64,000 nt of DNA from the NCBI RefSeq assembly GCF_000620465.1, contig NZ_JIBE01000004.1, forward strand, positions 434,001 through 498,000. The letters are read 5' to 3'. The DNA comes from Ralstonia sp. UNC404CL21Col. GTDB lineage: Bacteria; Pseudomonadota; Gammaproteobacteria; Burkholderiales; Burkholderiaceae. The position numbers and the translations under genes were made by a program. This document shows, in pieces, positions 16,506 through 24,554 of the stretch; position 1 is the stretch's first letter, and every line of letters begins with the position of its first letter. The notes under the pieces are model-generated. The model did no database searches and was not told where the DNA came from. It saw only the letters and a list, made by a program, of their open reading frames with translations.

Positions 16506-17755
16506 TTCGATGCCTCCAATGATGGATTGGACGGGCTGACATTGCCGATATCGATCAGCCGGTAGCCCTCGGCCTGCGTGCGCCAAGACAAGTAGACATG
16601 GCCGTCGCGCGCGAGCAGTTGCGGGTGGTCGCTGCCGCCATTGGTGCTTGCCGCGCTGGCGGGCGCTGTCCAGTGTGCGCCGCCGTCCGTGGATTTGCGC
16701 AGCAGGATCTGCATGCGGTCGTCGGCAAATTGTTTCCAGACCAGCCACAGCGCGCCGTCCGCGGCGAGCAATGCGGGGTGCGATGCCTGCGCGCCGGCTT
16801 GTGGCGAACCGGCAAAACCCCAAGCCTCGCCGATCGGTTTGCCGTCGGCCGACAGCCGGCTGTAGAACAGGCCGGGCTTGTCCTGCTGCACGGAGAACCA
16901 CGCCATGTGCCGCACGCCATCGGCCGTAACGGCCAACGCGGGGCCATGGTGCGGACACGCATCAACGCGCCACTCCGAGAACGTCGCGCGCGTGACGGCA
17001 AGCGGCGCATTACCAATCGGTAATGTTGCCAACGCGTGATCGCGAATCTGCCCGGCAAACACGTTGCGCCACAGGGCGAGCATGTGGCCGTCGGCATCGG
17101 GCGCGAGCGCAATGCGGCAGCATTCGCAGGTCTGGTCGATGATCTTGCGCTCGGGCGCAAAGGTGGCGCCGCGGTCGGTCGAAACGGTGTAGTACACCGC
17201 CGCGCCGTCATACGGCTGTTTGGCCGCTTGCGCGCGCAGCAGGTCGCGCTTGTCGATCCACGTGACGAAGATGCGGCCGGCGCTGTCGACGGCAATCGAA
17301 TCGAAGCGGTGCGTGATCGGCTGGCGATCGTGGTGGACGGTGACTGGCGCGCTCCACGTCTTGCCGCCGTCGAGCGAGCGCGAGAAACGCACGAAGCCCG
17401 TGTACGGCGCATCGAGCGGGCGCGACCAGCTCACATACAGCGCACCGTCAGGGCTGGCGATGACCTTCGGGCGGTTCTCGCCGTCGGTATAGATCGGCTC
17501 GGGTTGCGGGTTCACGCGCTGCGGCGCGGACAGCGTTTTGCCGAGATCGTCGGACGAAGCGATCACCACGTGCTGCCCTTCCGCCCACGTCACCCACAGG
17601 CGCCCTGCCTTGTCGAACGCGGCCGTCGTGGCGAGCTGCGGTTTGGCGGCCGGCTTGCCTGCCATGGCGCCGTGGTCGTGGCCTTCGTGCGCGGCCGCCA
17701 CCGTGGCCGCCAAGGCCAGCAGCGCACCGGCAAGGAATCGAGGAATCGACTGCAT
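16502..17755 (-). CDS. Exported Cys/His-rich BNR-repeat beta-propeller, sialidase-like fold
   Basis: A 417-residue exported protein. After the signal peptide comes a His-rich tag HEGHDHG (residues 23-29). Asp-box (S-x-D-x-G-x-T/x-W) repeats recur: SSDDLGKTLSAP, SRSLDGGKTWSAP, STDRGATFAP and KSTDGGAHWTAP, typical of a sialidase-type propeller. Two clusters, Cys210-Glu-Cys-Cys213 and Cys267-Pro-His-His270, look metal-binding. The set of Arg residues needed for sialic-acid hydrolysis is not evident, so enzyme activity is doubtful. ATG at 17755 overlaps the receptor stop (TAATG); ATG at 17767 is the alternative. Confidence 0.78.
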   Translation of the reverse strand: MQSIPRFLAGALLALAATVAAAHEGHDHGAMAGKPAAKPQLATTAAFDKAGRLWVTWAEGQHVVIASSDDLGKTLSAPQRVNPQPEPIYTDGENRPKVIASPDGALYVSWSRPLDAPYTGFVRFSRSLDGGKTWSAPVTVHHDRQPITHRFDSIAVDSAGRIFVTWIDKRDLLRAQAAKQPYDGAAVYYTVSTDRGATFAPERKIIDQTCECCRIALAPDADGHMLALWRNVFAGQIRDHALATLPIGNAPLAVTRATFSEWRVDACPHHGPALAVTADGVRHMAWFSVQQDKPGLFYSRLSADGKPIGEAWGFAGSPQAGAQASHPALLAADGALWLVWKQFADDRMQILLRKSTDGGAHWTAPASAASTNGGSDHPQLLARDGHVYLSWRTQAEGYRLIDIGNVSPSNPSLEASK

Positions 17756-20073
17756 TACAGACGCCATTTCAGTTGCCCATAGAAGGTGCGCGACGGATAC
17801 GGGTGGTACACGAAATACCGCCGGTCGGTCAGGTTGTCGACGCCCAGCGCCAGCGTGACGTGCTTGTCGATACGGTAGCTGGCCTTGAGGTCCACGGTGA
17901 AGAAGCTGCTGGTGCCGCCGTAGACATTCGGCAGCACATCGGTGTTGTCGAGCGTGCCGTATTGGCGGCCGGAGTAACGCACGCCCGCGCCGACCGTCCA
18001 GTCGGGCGTGGCATGCCAACTCGCAAAGAGATTGGCACGCACGCGCGGCATGCGCGGCCAGGTCTCGTCGACGTAGGTCGGGTTGGCCGCATCGGCCAGC
18101 GTCTTCGATTGCGTGAAGGCGACGTTGGCTTCGACGTCCACGCCACGCACGCCGGCGCCCTGCAAGACGTCCTGCCCCGAGTACGCCAGTTCGATGCCGC
18201 GCGTGCGCACGCGATCGACGTTCTGCACGTTCGTCACGTTGGGCGTGACGGTGATGTTGGTCTGCGTGTAGATGCTGTCGCGCACGTCGCTCTGGAACAG
18301 GCTGGTACGCAGCACGCCGTAGGGCACGGCCTGCTCGACGGTGAAGTCGAAATCATTGGCGCGCTCAGGCTTGAGATTCGGATCGTTGTTGACGATCGTG
18401 TTGCCGCTGATCGTGCCCTGGAACAGCTCCGCCACCGTTGGAAAGCGCACCGCACGGCCGTACGACAAGCGCAGCAGCGTGTCTTGCGTGGCCTGCCATT
18501 GAATGGCCGCCTTGGGCGAAAACGCGTCTTCGGTACGGCTGGCGTAGCCCAACGTGCTTGTGCCGTTGCCGAGCTGGCCGTTGTAGGCGCGCCAGCTTTC
18601 GTAGCGCAGGCCCAGGGTGGCAAGCCAGCGCGGCGCAAACGCCCAGGCATCCTGCAGGAACACCGCCTGCGTTTGCGTGTCGCCCTGGTAGCTGGATTTC
18701 AACGTGGATAGCGTTTCCGCCGACCAGTTCGTCGCGTTGAAGGTCTGGTTGCGCAGGTGGTATTGGTCGTAGTGGTAACCGGTCGTGAAGGTATGGCCGG
18801 ACACCGTGGGCGACGTCGCCTTGATGTCGAAGTTGGACCAGCCGGTGCCGTCGCCGTAGAACACCGTGCCGGGTCCATTGCCGGCCGCCGTGTTCGACGC
18901 GCGCAGGATGTCGCGCGAAACGTTGTAGGCCGACGCGTTGGTGTCGATCTTCCAGCCGCCGATCTTGCCCTTCACGCCCAAGCCGTAGAGCCAATTTTCC
19001 TGGTCGCCGTTTTGCGGGGCGAAGGTGTTCGGGGCGATCGTGTACGGCGTGCCGTTGATCAGCACATTGCCGCCCGTGACGGTGTTGCCGGCCGCATCGC
19101 GCAGGAAGCTGAGCGCCTGGTCGTTGAAATGGTTTTCCCAATGGCCCAGCGTGAGCGATGCTTCCAGGCTGTCGCTGAACACGTAGCCGAATCGCAGCGT
19201 CTCTTGCAGCTGCTGCGTGCGCTCAAGCATCTGCGGCCCGAGAATCACGCGCGGCTGGCCGTTGGGGCCAAGATCCTGCCGCGCACCCGTGACCGGCACG
19301 GGCGTGCCGCCCGCAGTGAACCTTGAGTTGGGCGTGGCGTATTGCATCGGCTGGCTGTCGTTCTCCAGCCGGTCGACCGACAGCGCATACCAGAACTTGC
19401 CGATCCGGTCACCCAGCGACGCACTCTCGTGGTTGCCGGTGACGTTGCGCGAAAAGCCGTAGGCATCGTTGTAGTGCTGGCTCATGATCTGCGTCTGCGC
19501 CGCGGCCTCGAACTTTTCGGGACGGCGCAACGTCATCGCAATGGTCGTGCCCATCGAGTTGCCCGGCAGCAGCGCAGAGAACGGCCCATACAGAATATCG
19601 ACGCGCGCAAGGTCGTCCGGCCCGACCATCGACCAGCGCGGCGGGAAGCTGTAGCTCGACCCAAGCAGGTTCGAAAGCAGGATGCCGTCGGCATACAGCA
19701 GGCCCCGCGCGCTTTGAATCTCGTTGAAGTCGCGGCCGGCGAAGATGGAGTTGCGGTCGCCAATGAAGCGGCGGCGCACCATCACGTTGGGCTGGTATTT
19801 GACGGCGTCTTCGGTGGTGACGACGTTGCGGTCGGCGAGCTGATCGGCCGTGACGCTTTGCACGACCGCCGGCGTATTGCGGGCGAACGGCGCGGGATTG
19901 GCGTTGGCCCGGACCACGGTGGGCGCGAGTTCCTGTGTGACAGGCGGGGGCACGGAGGCCGCATCGTCGGCGGCAAAAGCAGACAGCGGTGCCGCTGCGC
20001 TCAGCGCGAGCGCAGCACGGCACACCAGCGTGCGCTTAGGGGCAGCGGCCCCGGTGCGCTTGTGGAATGACAT
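17755..20073 (-). CDS. TonB-dependent outer-membrane receptor (metal uptake, probably copper-linked)
   Basis: A 772-residue receptor: signal peptide to about residue 34 (LSAFA), plug domain (VTADQLADRNVVTTEDAVKY ... RWSMVGPDDLARVDILYGP), then a 22-strand-type barrel ending with the aromatic terminus TFYGQLKWRL. ATG at 20073 has GGAGACC upstream. TonB energy would import a metal chelate or other ligand into the periplasm. The neighbours (DUF2946 upstream, Cys/His-rich propeller and redoxin downstream) suggest copper or another thiophilic metal; the ligand itself cannot be read from sequence. Confidence 0.88.
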   Translation of the reverse strand: MSFHKRTGAAAPKRTLVCRAALALSAAAPLSAFAADDAASVPPPVTQELAPTVVRANANPAPFARNTPAVVQSVTADQLADRNVVTTEDAVKYQPNVMVRRRFIGDRNSIFAGRDFNEIQSARGLLYADGILLSNLLGSSYSFPPRWSMVGPDDLARVDILYGPFSALLPGNSMGTTIAMTLRRPEKFEAAAQTQIMSQHYNDAYGFSRNVTGNHESASLGDRIGKFWYALSVDRLENDSQPMQYATPNSRFTAGGTPVPVTGARQDLGPNGQPRVILGPQMLERTQQLQETLRFGYVFSDSLEASLTLGHWENHFNDQALSFLRDAAGNTVTGGNVLINGTPYTIAPNTFAPQNGDQENWLYGLGVKGKIGGWKIDTNASAYNVSRDILRASNTAAGNGPGTVFYGDGTGWSNFDIKATSPTVSGHTFTTGYHYDQYHLRNQTFNATNWSAETLSTLKSSYQGDTQTQAVFLQDAWAFAPRWLATLGLRYESWRAYNGQLGNGTSTLGYASRTEDAFSPKAAIQWQATQDTLLRLSYGRAVRFPTVAELFQGTISGNTIVNNDPNLKPERANDFDFTVEQAVPYGVLRTSLFQSDVRDSIYTQTNITVTPNVTNVQNVDRVRTRGIELAYSGQDVLQGAGVRGVDVEANVAFTQSKTLADAANPTYVDETWPRMPRVRANLFASWHATPDWTVGAGVRYSGRQYGTLDNTDVLPNVYGGTSSFFTVDLKASYRIDKHVTLALGVDNLTDRRYFVYHPYPSRTFYGQLKWRL

Positions 20074-20155
20074 CGGAAAGGTCTCCGGATTGCGATGGCG
20101 TCGGCCCAAGCGGGGCCGAACGCAAAGGCGCCACGGCGTTACGTCCGCAGGCGCG

Positions 20156-20557
20156 TCAGATCGACAACGACGGAAACACAGGAGGCGCGCGCGACTCGGC
20201 CACGCGCAACGCACTGCGCGCGTACACGGGTGCCGGAGTGGCCGGCTGCCGCACGCGATAGATGAAATGGGCGGAAGGAACATCCAGCGCCGGCAACGAG
20301 GCCAGCGCCAGCCCGGCAGCAAACCCCGGGCAATACAGACAGTGCGCCACGCTGTGGTGGGCGCCCGAACCGTCGGCGGAGCCATCGCCTTGCAGATCGA
20401 TGGCAACCTGCACGGTGCTGCCATGCGGGGCCGTTGCGCTGCACAGCTCGACGTCGAGCGTGCCCGTGGCCGCCGCGCGTGCGGAGGCGAGCACCGGCGA
20501 CAGTACGTTCAGTACGATCGCAAGCCAGACGAGGAAGAGCCAGCGGCGATGGAGCAT
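20156..20557 (-). CDS. DUF2946 exported protein, metal-related
   Basis: A 133-residue product with an N-terminal membrane/export segment (RRWLFLVWLAIVLNVLSPVLA) and a Cys/His set: Cys39, His45, His67-His68, and His72-Cys73-x-x-Cys76 (AHCLYCPGF). This C-x-x-C-P pattern is the mark of DUF2946 proteins, which recur beside copper-responsive TonB receptors. It lies 82 bases upstream of the receptor and is probably the first gene of the operon. A TATACT box at 20588-20583 gives a short leader. No ribosome site is evident. Confidence 0.72.
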   Translation of the reverse strand: MLHRRWLFLVWLAIVLNVLSPVLASARAAATGTLDVELCSATAPHGSTVQVAIDLQGDGSADGSGAHHSVAHCLYCPGFAAGLALASLPALDVPSAHFIYRVRQPATPAPVYARSALRVAESRAPPVFPSLSI

Positions 20558-20582
20558 GAATAGGCAACGTCAGAATGTGTGG

Positions 20583-20588
20583 AGTATA
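20583..20588 (-). promoter_or_regulatory. Putative -10 for the DUF2946-TonB operon
   Basis: TATACT on the minus strand, 25 bases upstream of the DUF2946 start. No clear -35 is present. A perfect palindrome GCGGCA-CAG-TGCCGC lies 29 bases further upstream at 20617-20631 and may be an operator. Confidence 0.4.
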
Positions 20589-20694
20589 GCGCTGCACACA
20601 GTTCCCCGAATTGCCTGCGGCACAGTGCCGCGCAATCGCAAATCGGGCCGAGCCGACTGCAATCCGGCTGGCAATTCGGGCGGAATTAGCCTTA

Positions 20695-20716
20695 ATTATT
20701 GAATCGACTATAATTT
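20695..20716 (+). promoter_or_regulatory. AT-rich promoter and possible operator of the AAA ATPase gene
   Basis: TATAAT (20710-20715) lies 40 bases upstream of the ATG. It is embedded in an inverted repeat AATTAT (20695-20700) / ATAATT (20711-20716). A related pair, TCGACT near 20705 and TCGAGTC near 20734, adds further symmetry. The patch is far richer in A+T than its surroundings. Confidence 0.5.
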
Positions 20717-20755
20717 ATACCGACTTCCATAATCGAGTCTAAAACAGGGCTTTCC

Positions 20756-21937
20756 ATGGATTCCGACACTGATACCGGCCGCTTCAACTTCCACCGCCAG
20801 GACCTTGCCAACACGCTGTGCGACAGCCTGGAAGGCAAGGGCCTGGCCGATGCGCGCTCCGGCTTGTTCCTGGCAGCGCCCCGGCGCACCGGCAAAAGCA
20901 CCTTCCTGCGCGAAGACCTGGTGCCGGAGGTCGAGCGCCGCAAGTGGATCGCCATCTACGTGGACTTATGGGCCGACCGCGCCCGCGACCCCGGCCTGCT
21001 GATCGCCGACGCCATCAAATCGAAGCTGGCCCAGTTCGACGGGCCGATCGCGAAACTCGCAAAGCAGGCCGGCATGGAGAAGGTCGACGTGTTGCGTACG
21101 TTCACGTTCAACCTCGGCAAGATCGGGCTGCCGCCGGGCATCACCCTGGCCGACGCGCTCGATGTGCTCTACAAGGCGGTGCAGCGGCCCGTCGTGCTGA
21201 TCATCGACGAGGCGCAGCACGCGCTGTCCACCGAGGCCGGCACCAACGCCATGTTCGCGCTCAAGGCCGCGCGCGACCAGATGAACCAGGGCGTGGTCGA
21301 ACCGCGCCTCTTCCTCGTCTTCACGGGGTCGAACCGCGACAAGCTCGCCAACCTGCTGCTCAATCGCACGCAGCCGTTTTTCGGCTCGCGCGTGACCAAC
21401 TTCCCGCTGCTGGGGCGGCCGTATGTGTCGGCGTACACCGCGTGGGTCAACCAGCACCTGGCGCCCAACAACCAGTTCAAGGAAGACGACATGTTTGCCG
21501 CCTTCCAGCTGGTCGGGCACCGGCCGGAGATGCTCAAGGGCATCGTCAGCGAGATCGCCCTGGAGCTGGGTGAAGCCGCCAGCCTGGGCGAGCTGCTCAA
21601 GCGCGGCGCGCAGGGTTTTCGGGACCGCATCTGGGGCGAGATCGAAAGCGATTACAGCGCACTGACCGAAATCCAGCGGGCCGTGCTGGCGGTGCTGATC
21701 GAGCGTGGGCAAGGCTATTCGCCGTTTTCGGAAGAGTCGATGAAGGCGTATGCGGCCAAGCTGGGCCACAGCGAGTTTTCTACCGCCACGGTGCAGGCCG
21801 CGCTGGACGCGCTGCGCGACAAGAACCTGATCTGGAAGGAATCCCGCGGCGCCTACGCGCTGGAAGACGAAAGCCTGGCGCTGTGGTTTCGTGAGACGCG
21901 TGGCGCGCATGCCGTGCCGCCGAAGCTGAGCGAATAG
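20756..21937 (+). CDS. Orphan AAA/STAND-type ATPase
   Basis: A 393-residue P-loop protein: Walker A APRRTGKST (41-49), Walker B PVVLIIDEAQHAL (Asp151-Glu152), and sensor-1-like FLVFTGSNRDK. A C-terminal region (about 290-385) looks like winged helix-turn-helix (AVLAVLIERGQGYSPFSEESMKAYAAKLG ... VQAALDALRDKNLIWKE). This layout matches archaeal-type/ORC-like ATPases and transposition- or defence-linked ATPases. It has no partner gene on either side. The AT-rich promoter differs from the surroundings, hinting at lateral acquisition. Function unknown. Confidence 0.75.
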   Translation: MDSDTDTGRFNFHRQDLANTLCDSLEGKGLADARSGLFLAAPRRTGKSTFLREDLVPEVERRKWIAIYVDLWADRARDPGLLIADAIKSKLAQFDGPIAKLAKQAGMEKVDVLRTFTFNLGKIGLPPGITLADALDVLYKAVQRPVVLIIDEAQHALSTEAGTNAMFALKAARDQMNQGVVEPRLFLVFTGSNRDKLANLLLNRTQPFFGSRVTNFPLLGRPYVSAYTAWVNQHLAPNNQFKEDDMFAAFQLVGHRPEMLKGIVSEIALELGEAASLGELLKRGAQGFRDRIWGEIESDYSALTEIQRAVLAVLIERGQGYSPFSEESMKAYAAKLGHSEFSTATVQAALDALRDKNLIWKESRGAYALEDESLALWFRETRGAHAVPPKLSE

Positions 21938-22025
21938 CGCGTCCGAGGCGATCATCCCGCGGCACGCAATGGCTTGCGCCCGCTACACTGGACAGACGAC
22001 ACAACAATATTCGGGGAGCAGCCAA

Positions 22026-23054
22026 ATGGCACGCAATCACACCACGTGGCGCGCGCTCGCGGCCGCGTTTTTCCTATTGGCGGGCGGCGGCACGGCTGCC
22101 GCGCAAGACGCCACGCCCGCACAGGCACCGGCACCGGCATCGGCTCCGAACTGTCCGCCACCCGCCTCCAGCTTCATCCCCAAGGACGGCTGGGCCGCCG
22201 CCGCGCAACGCGCGACCGACCACGGCTTGCTCTGGCGCATCGAGAAGAATGGTCACACCTCGTGGCTCTACGGCACGATCCACGTGGCGCGGGCCGACTG
22301 GATGCTGCCCGGTCCCACCGTGCGCAGCGCGCTTCAGCAAGTCGACAGCATCGCGCTCGAACTCGACCTGCTCGACAAGGACGCCGACCGCAAGCCGCTG
22401 ACCGCGCACAACAGCGCAGAAGACCGCCGGCTCCTGACCGGCCGTCGCGGCGAACGCTTCAACAAACTGCTGTCCGCGGCTTGCCTGCCCGACACGGCCC
22501 TCACACAGATCCGCAAGTTCCAGCCGACCATGCAGCTGGCCTCGCTGGCGGTGCTGGGGGTGCGCACGGACGGGCTCTATCCCGATTTCGGCATCGACCT
22601 GTTTCTCACCACCTACGCCAAGAGCGTGCACCTGCCGATCGTGCCGCTCGAAACGCTGGCGCAGCAGGTGCGCGTGCTCAACGAGATCGTGCCGAAGAAC
22701 GAGGTTGCGCAGCAGTTCGATACCGTGCTCGACGCGATTGAATCCGGCGAGGCGCGCACGCAGACGCTCACGCTCGCCAATGCCTGGGCCGACAGCGACC
22801 TCAGCACGCTCGAGCACTACCCGCAGTGGTGCGATTGCCTGAAGACGGCGTCGGACAAACGCGCCTTCCAGCGCCTGGTGACGAACCGCAACCGCGCCAT
22901 GGCCGAGAACATTGCGCGCGTGCACAACAGCGGCCAGCGTGTGTTTGGCGCCGTGGGGGCGCTGCACATGATCGGGCCGAAAGGGATTCCGGCGCTGCTG
23001 GCAGCACGCGGGTACAAGGTCACGCCGGTGTTGCCGGCACCCGAGCCGCGTTAG
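22026..23054 (+). CDS. TraB/GumN-family exported protein
   Basis: A 342-residue protein with a signal peptide (to about residue 26) and an Ala/Pro-rich linker. The TraB/GumN domain follows: GLLWRIEKNGHTSWLYGTIHVA contains the first conserved GT-x-H motif, and RNRAMAENIARVHNSGQRVFGAVGALHMIGPKGI the second (G-x-x-H) near the C-terminus. The family contains metal-dependent peptidase-like proteins including pheromone-shutdown TraB and animal Tiki; the role in proteobacteria is unclear. GGGAGC precedes the ATG. Confidence 0.85.
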   Translation: MARNHTTWRALAAAFFLLAGGGTAAAQDATPAQAPAPASAPNCPPPASSFIPKDGWAAAAQRATDHGLLWRIEKNGHTSWLYGTIHVARADWMLPGPTVRSALQQVDSIALELDLLDKDADRKPLTAHNSAEDRRLLTGRRGERFNKLLSAACLPDTALTQIRKFQPTMQLASLAVLGVRTDGLYPDFGIDLFLTTYAKSVHLPIVPLETLAQQVRVLNEIVPKNEVAQQFDTVLDAIESGEARTQTLTLANAWADSDLSTLEHYPQWCDCLKTASDKRAFQRLVTNRNRAMAENIARVHNSGQRVFGAVGALHMIGPKGIPALLAARGYKVTPVLPAPEPR

Positions 23055-23078
23055 GCGGCGCGCGTTTTCGCTATTCGG

Positions 23079-23387
23079 TCAGCGCTTTTCCGGCGGCGTC
23101 GATCCAACGGCCGCCGCCAATTCGGCATGCGCGGCCAAGTCCGCCCGGCGATGCTTGACCGTCGTACTGGCCGGATACTTGCCCAGGAAGTTGCCGTTCT
23201 TCCAATCCTTCGCCGGGCGGATCGGCCGCGCCGTAAAACCGCCGCCGCAGTTCGGGCAGACATTGCCGAACACGCCGTCCGCGCACGTCGCGCAGAACGT
23301 GCATTCGAATGAACAGATGCGCGCGTGGGTCGCGTCGGGCGGCAGTGCGGTGTTGCAGTGTTCGCAGGTCGGGCGGAGTTCGAGCAT
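23079..23387 (-). CDS. DUF1272 small zinc-ribbon protein
   Basis: A 102-residue protein beginning MLELRPTCEHCNTALPPDA and continuing CSFECTFCATCADGVFGNVCPNCGGGF. The eight Cys arranged as C-x-x-C pairs, with GG-x-F following, are diagnostic of DUF1272 (likely two structural zinc sites). The C-terminal third is variable. Cytosolic, function unknown. It lies 21 bases downstream of the SorC regulator stop on the same strand, so the two may be cotranscribed. Confidence 0.85.
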   Translation of the reverse strand: MLELRPTCEHCNTALPPDATHARICSFECTFCATCADGVFGNVCPNCGGGFTARPIRPAKDWKNGNFLGKYPASTTVKHRRADLAAHAELAAAVGSTPPEKR

Positions 23388-23408
23388 CGCGTCCTCGGTG
23401 TGGTGGGT

Positions 23409-24362
23409 TCAGTCCAATGCAGCCAGGATGCGTTGCGCGCAGGCTTCGTCGGTCACCAGACCGGTCAGCCAGCCGCCTCGCAACGCCGCCCCAATCGCGC
23501 CTGCCTTCGCCACGCTGCCGGCAACGGCGATGACGGGGCGAGACGGCATCGGATTGAGCGGCAAGCTGGTAATGCGGGTCTGCAACGGCACATCAAGCAA
23601 ACGGCCCTGGGCATCGATCGGCCGGCCGATCAGCTCGCCCGCGGCGCCATGGGCGAGCAGATCGTCCACATCCTTCGCGCTGATGAAGCCGTCGACCTGC
23701 AATGGGCAACCCGGCCCGATCGTGCCGACACCGATGAAGGTGACATCCGCCTGCGCTGCCAGATCGGCCACCACGCCGTAGAGCCGGTGGTGGCACCACT
23801 GGCGCGTGTCTTCGGCGCTGTCGGCAACGAGTGGCGCGGGCAGGAGGTAATAGCGGCTGCGGGTTTTCTCCGCGGCGGCGAGTGCAACGTCGTAGCGGTT
23901 GGACGACCCATCCGCCGCAATGGCCCCGACCATCGAGACGATGCGGTGTTGCGGCCGGTCAAGGTCGGGCAGTTGGTCGATCGCGGCGCGCAGCGTGCGG
24001 CCGGAGCCGACATTCACCACGCGCGGCGCGTCGGCCAGCAGGTGGCGCTCCATGATTTCCGCGGCGGCCACGGCAATCATGCGTTGGGCGGCGTCGGCGT
24101 CGTCGGCATTGGCCGGCACCACGTGGCAGGTCTCCAGCCGGAAACGGCTGCGCAGGCTCTCGGCCAACTCCAGACACGTCGACACCGGGTGCGTCACGCG
24201 CACCTTCACCAGCCCGTGCTCCACCGCATAGGCGACCAACCGCTGGGCGATCTGGCGCGACACGCCCAACTGCTCGGCGATGTCGTGTTGCGTGTGGTTG
24301 CCCACGTAATAGAGCCACGCTGCGCGGGCGGCCTGGTCTCGTTTCTCTTGCTGCTTGGACAC
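23409..24362 (-). CDS. SorC/DeoR-family sugar-binding transcriptional regulator of the polyol operon
   Basis: A 317-residue regulator: N-terminal helix-turn-helix (NHTQHDIAEQLGVSRQIAQRLVAYAVEHGLV, about residues 22-53) and a large sugar-phosphate-binding domain of the SorC type (VVNVGSGRTLRAAIDQLP ... TFIGVGTIGPGCPL ... VIAVAGSVAKAGAIGAALRGGWLTGLVTDE). It is divergent from the polyol ABC operon. The repeated TTGCTC/GAGCA sites in the 192-base gap are its probable operators. The inducer is likely a polyol or a phosphorylated derivative. Confidence 0.9.
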   Translation of the reverse strand: MSKQQEKRDQAARAAWLYYVGNHTQHDIAEQLGVSRQIAQRLVAYAVEHGLVKVRVTHPVSTCLELAESLRSRFRLETCHVVPANADDADAAQRMIAVAAAEIMERHLLADAPRVVNVGSGRTLRAAIDQLPDLDRPQHRIVSMVGAIAADGSSNRYDVALAAAEKTRSRYYLLPAPLVADSAEDTRQWCHHRLYGVVADLAAQADVTFIGVGTIGPGCPLQVDGFISAKDVDDLLAHGAAGELIGRPIDAQGRLLDVPLQTRITSLPLNPMPSRPVIAVAGSVAKAGAIGAALRGGWLTGLVTDEACAQRILAALD

Positions 24363-24411
24363 GCAGCGCCTCCTCTAGTACCTCGGCGATATGAGACGCA
24401 TCGTAGCGTGC

Positions 24412-24492
24412 TTTTGCTCTTTCAACGAGCATTTGCTTGACAAGCGCAACATCGCATCCAATTATTTGCTCACAACACGGACAATTGCTCAA
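24412..24492. promoter_or_regulatory. SorC operator cluster and polyol-operon promoter
   Basis: Four related sites lie in the divergent gap: TTTTGCTC (24412-24419) with GAGCATTT inverted (24427-24434), TTTGCTCA (24465-24472), and TTGCTCAA (24485-24492). A perfect -35 TTGACA (24437-24442), 17-base spacer and AATTAT (24460-24465) form the forward promoter. The third site covers its start region, so binding there should block initiation. Confidence 0.6.
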
Positions 24493-24554
24493 ATCCCGAA
24501 GCAAGTCCAGGCGGTGCGCCCGCATCGCCACATTCCAAGAAAGGAGACGACTGC

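Noticed and set aside
16502-17755. True sialidase
   Set aside because: Asp boxes show the propeller fold, but the Arg set required for sialic-acid binding is not evident and the Cys/His clusters point to metal binding instead.
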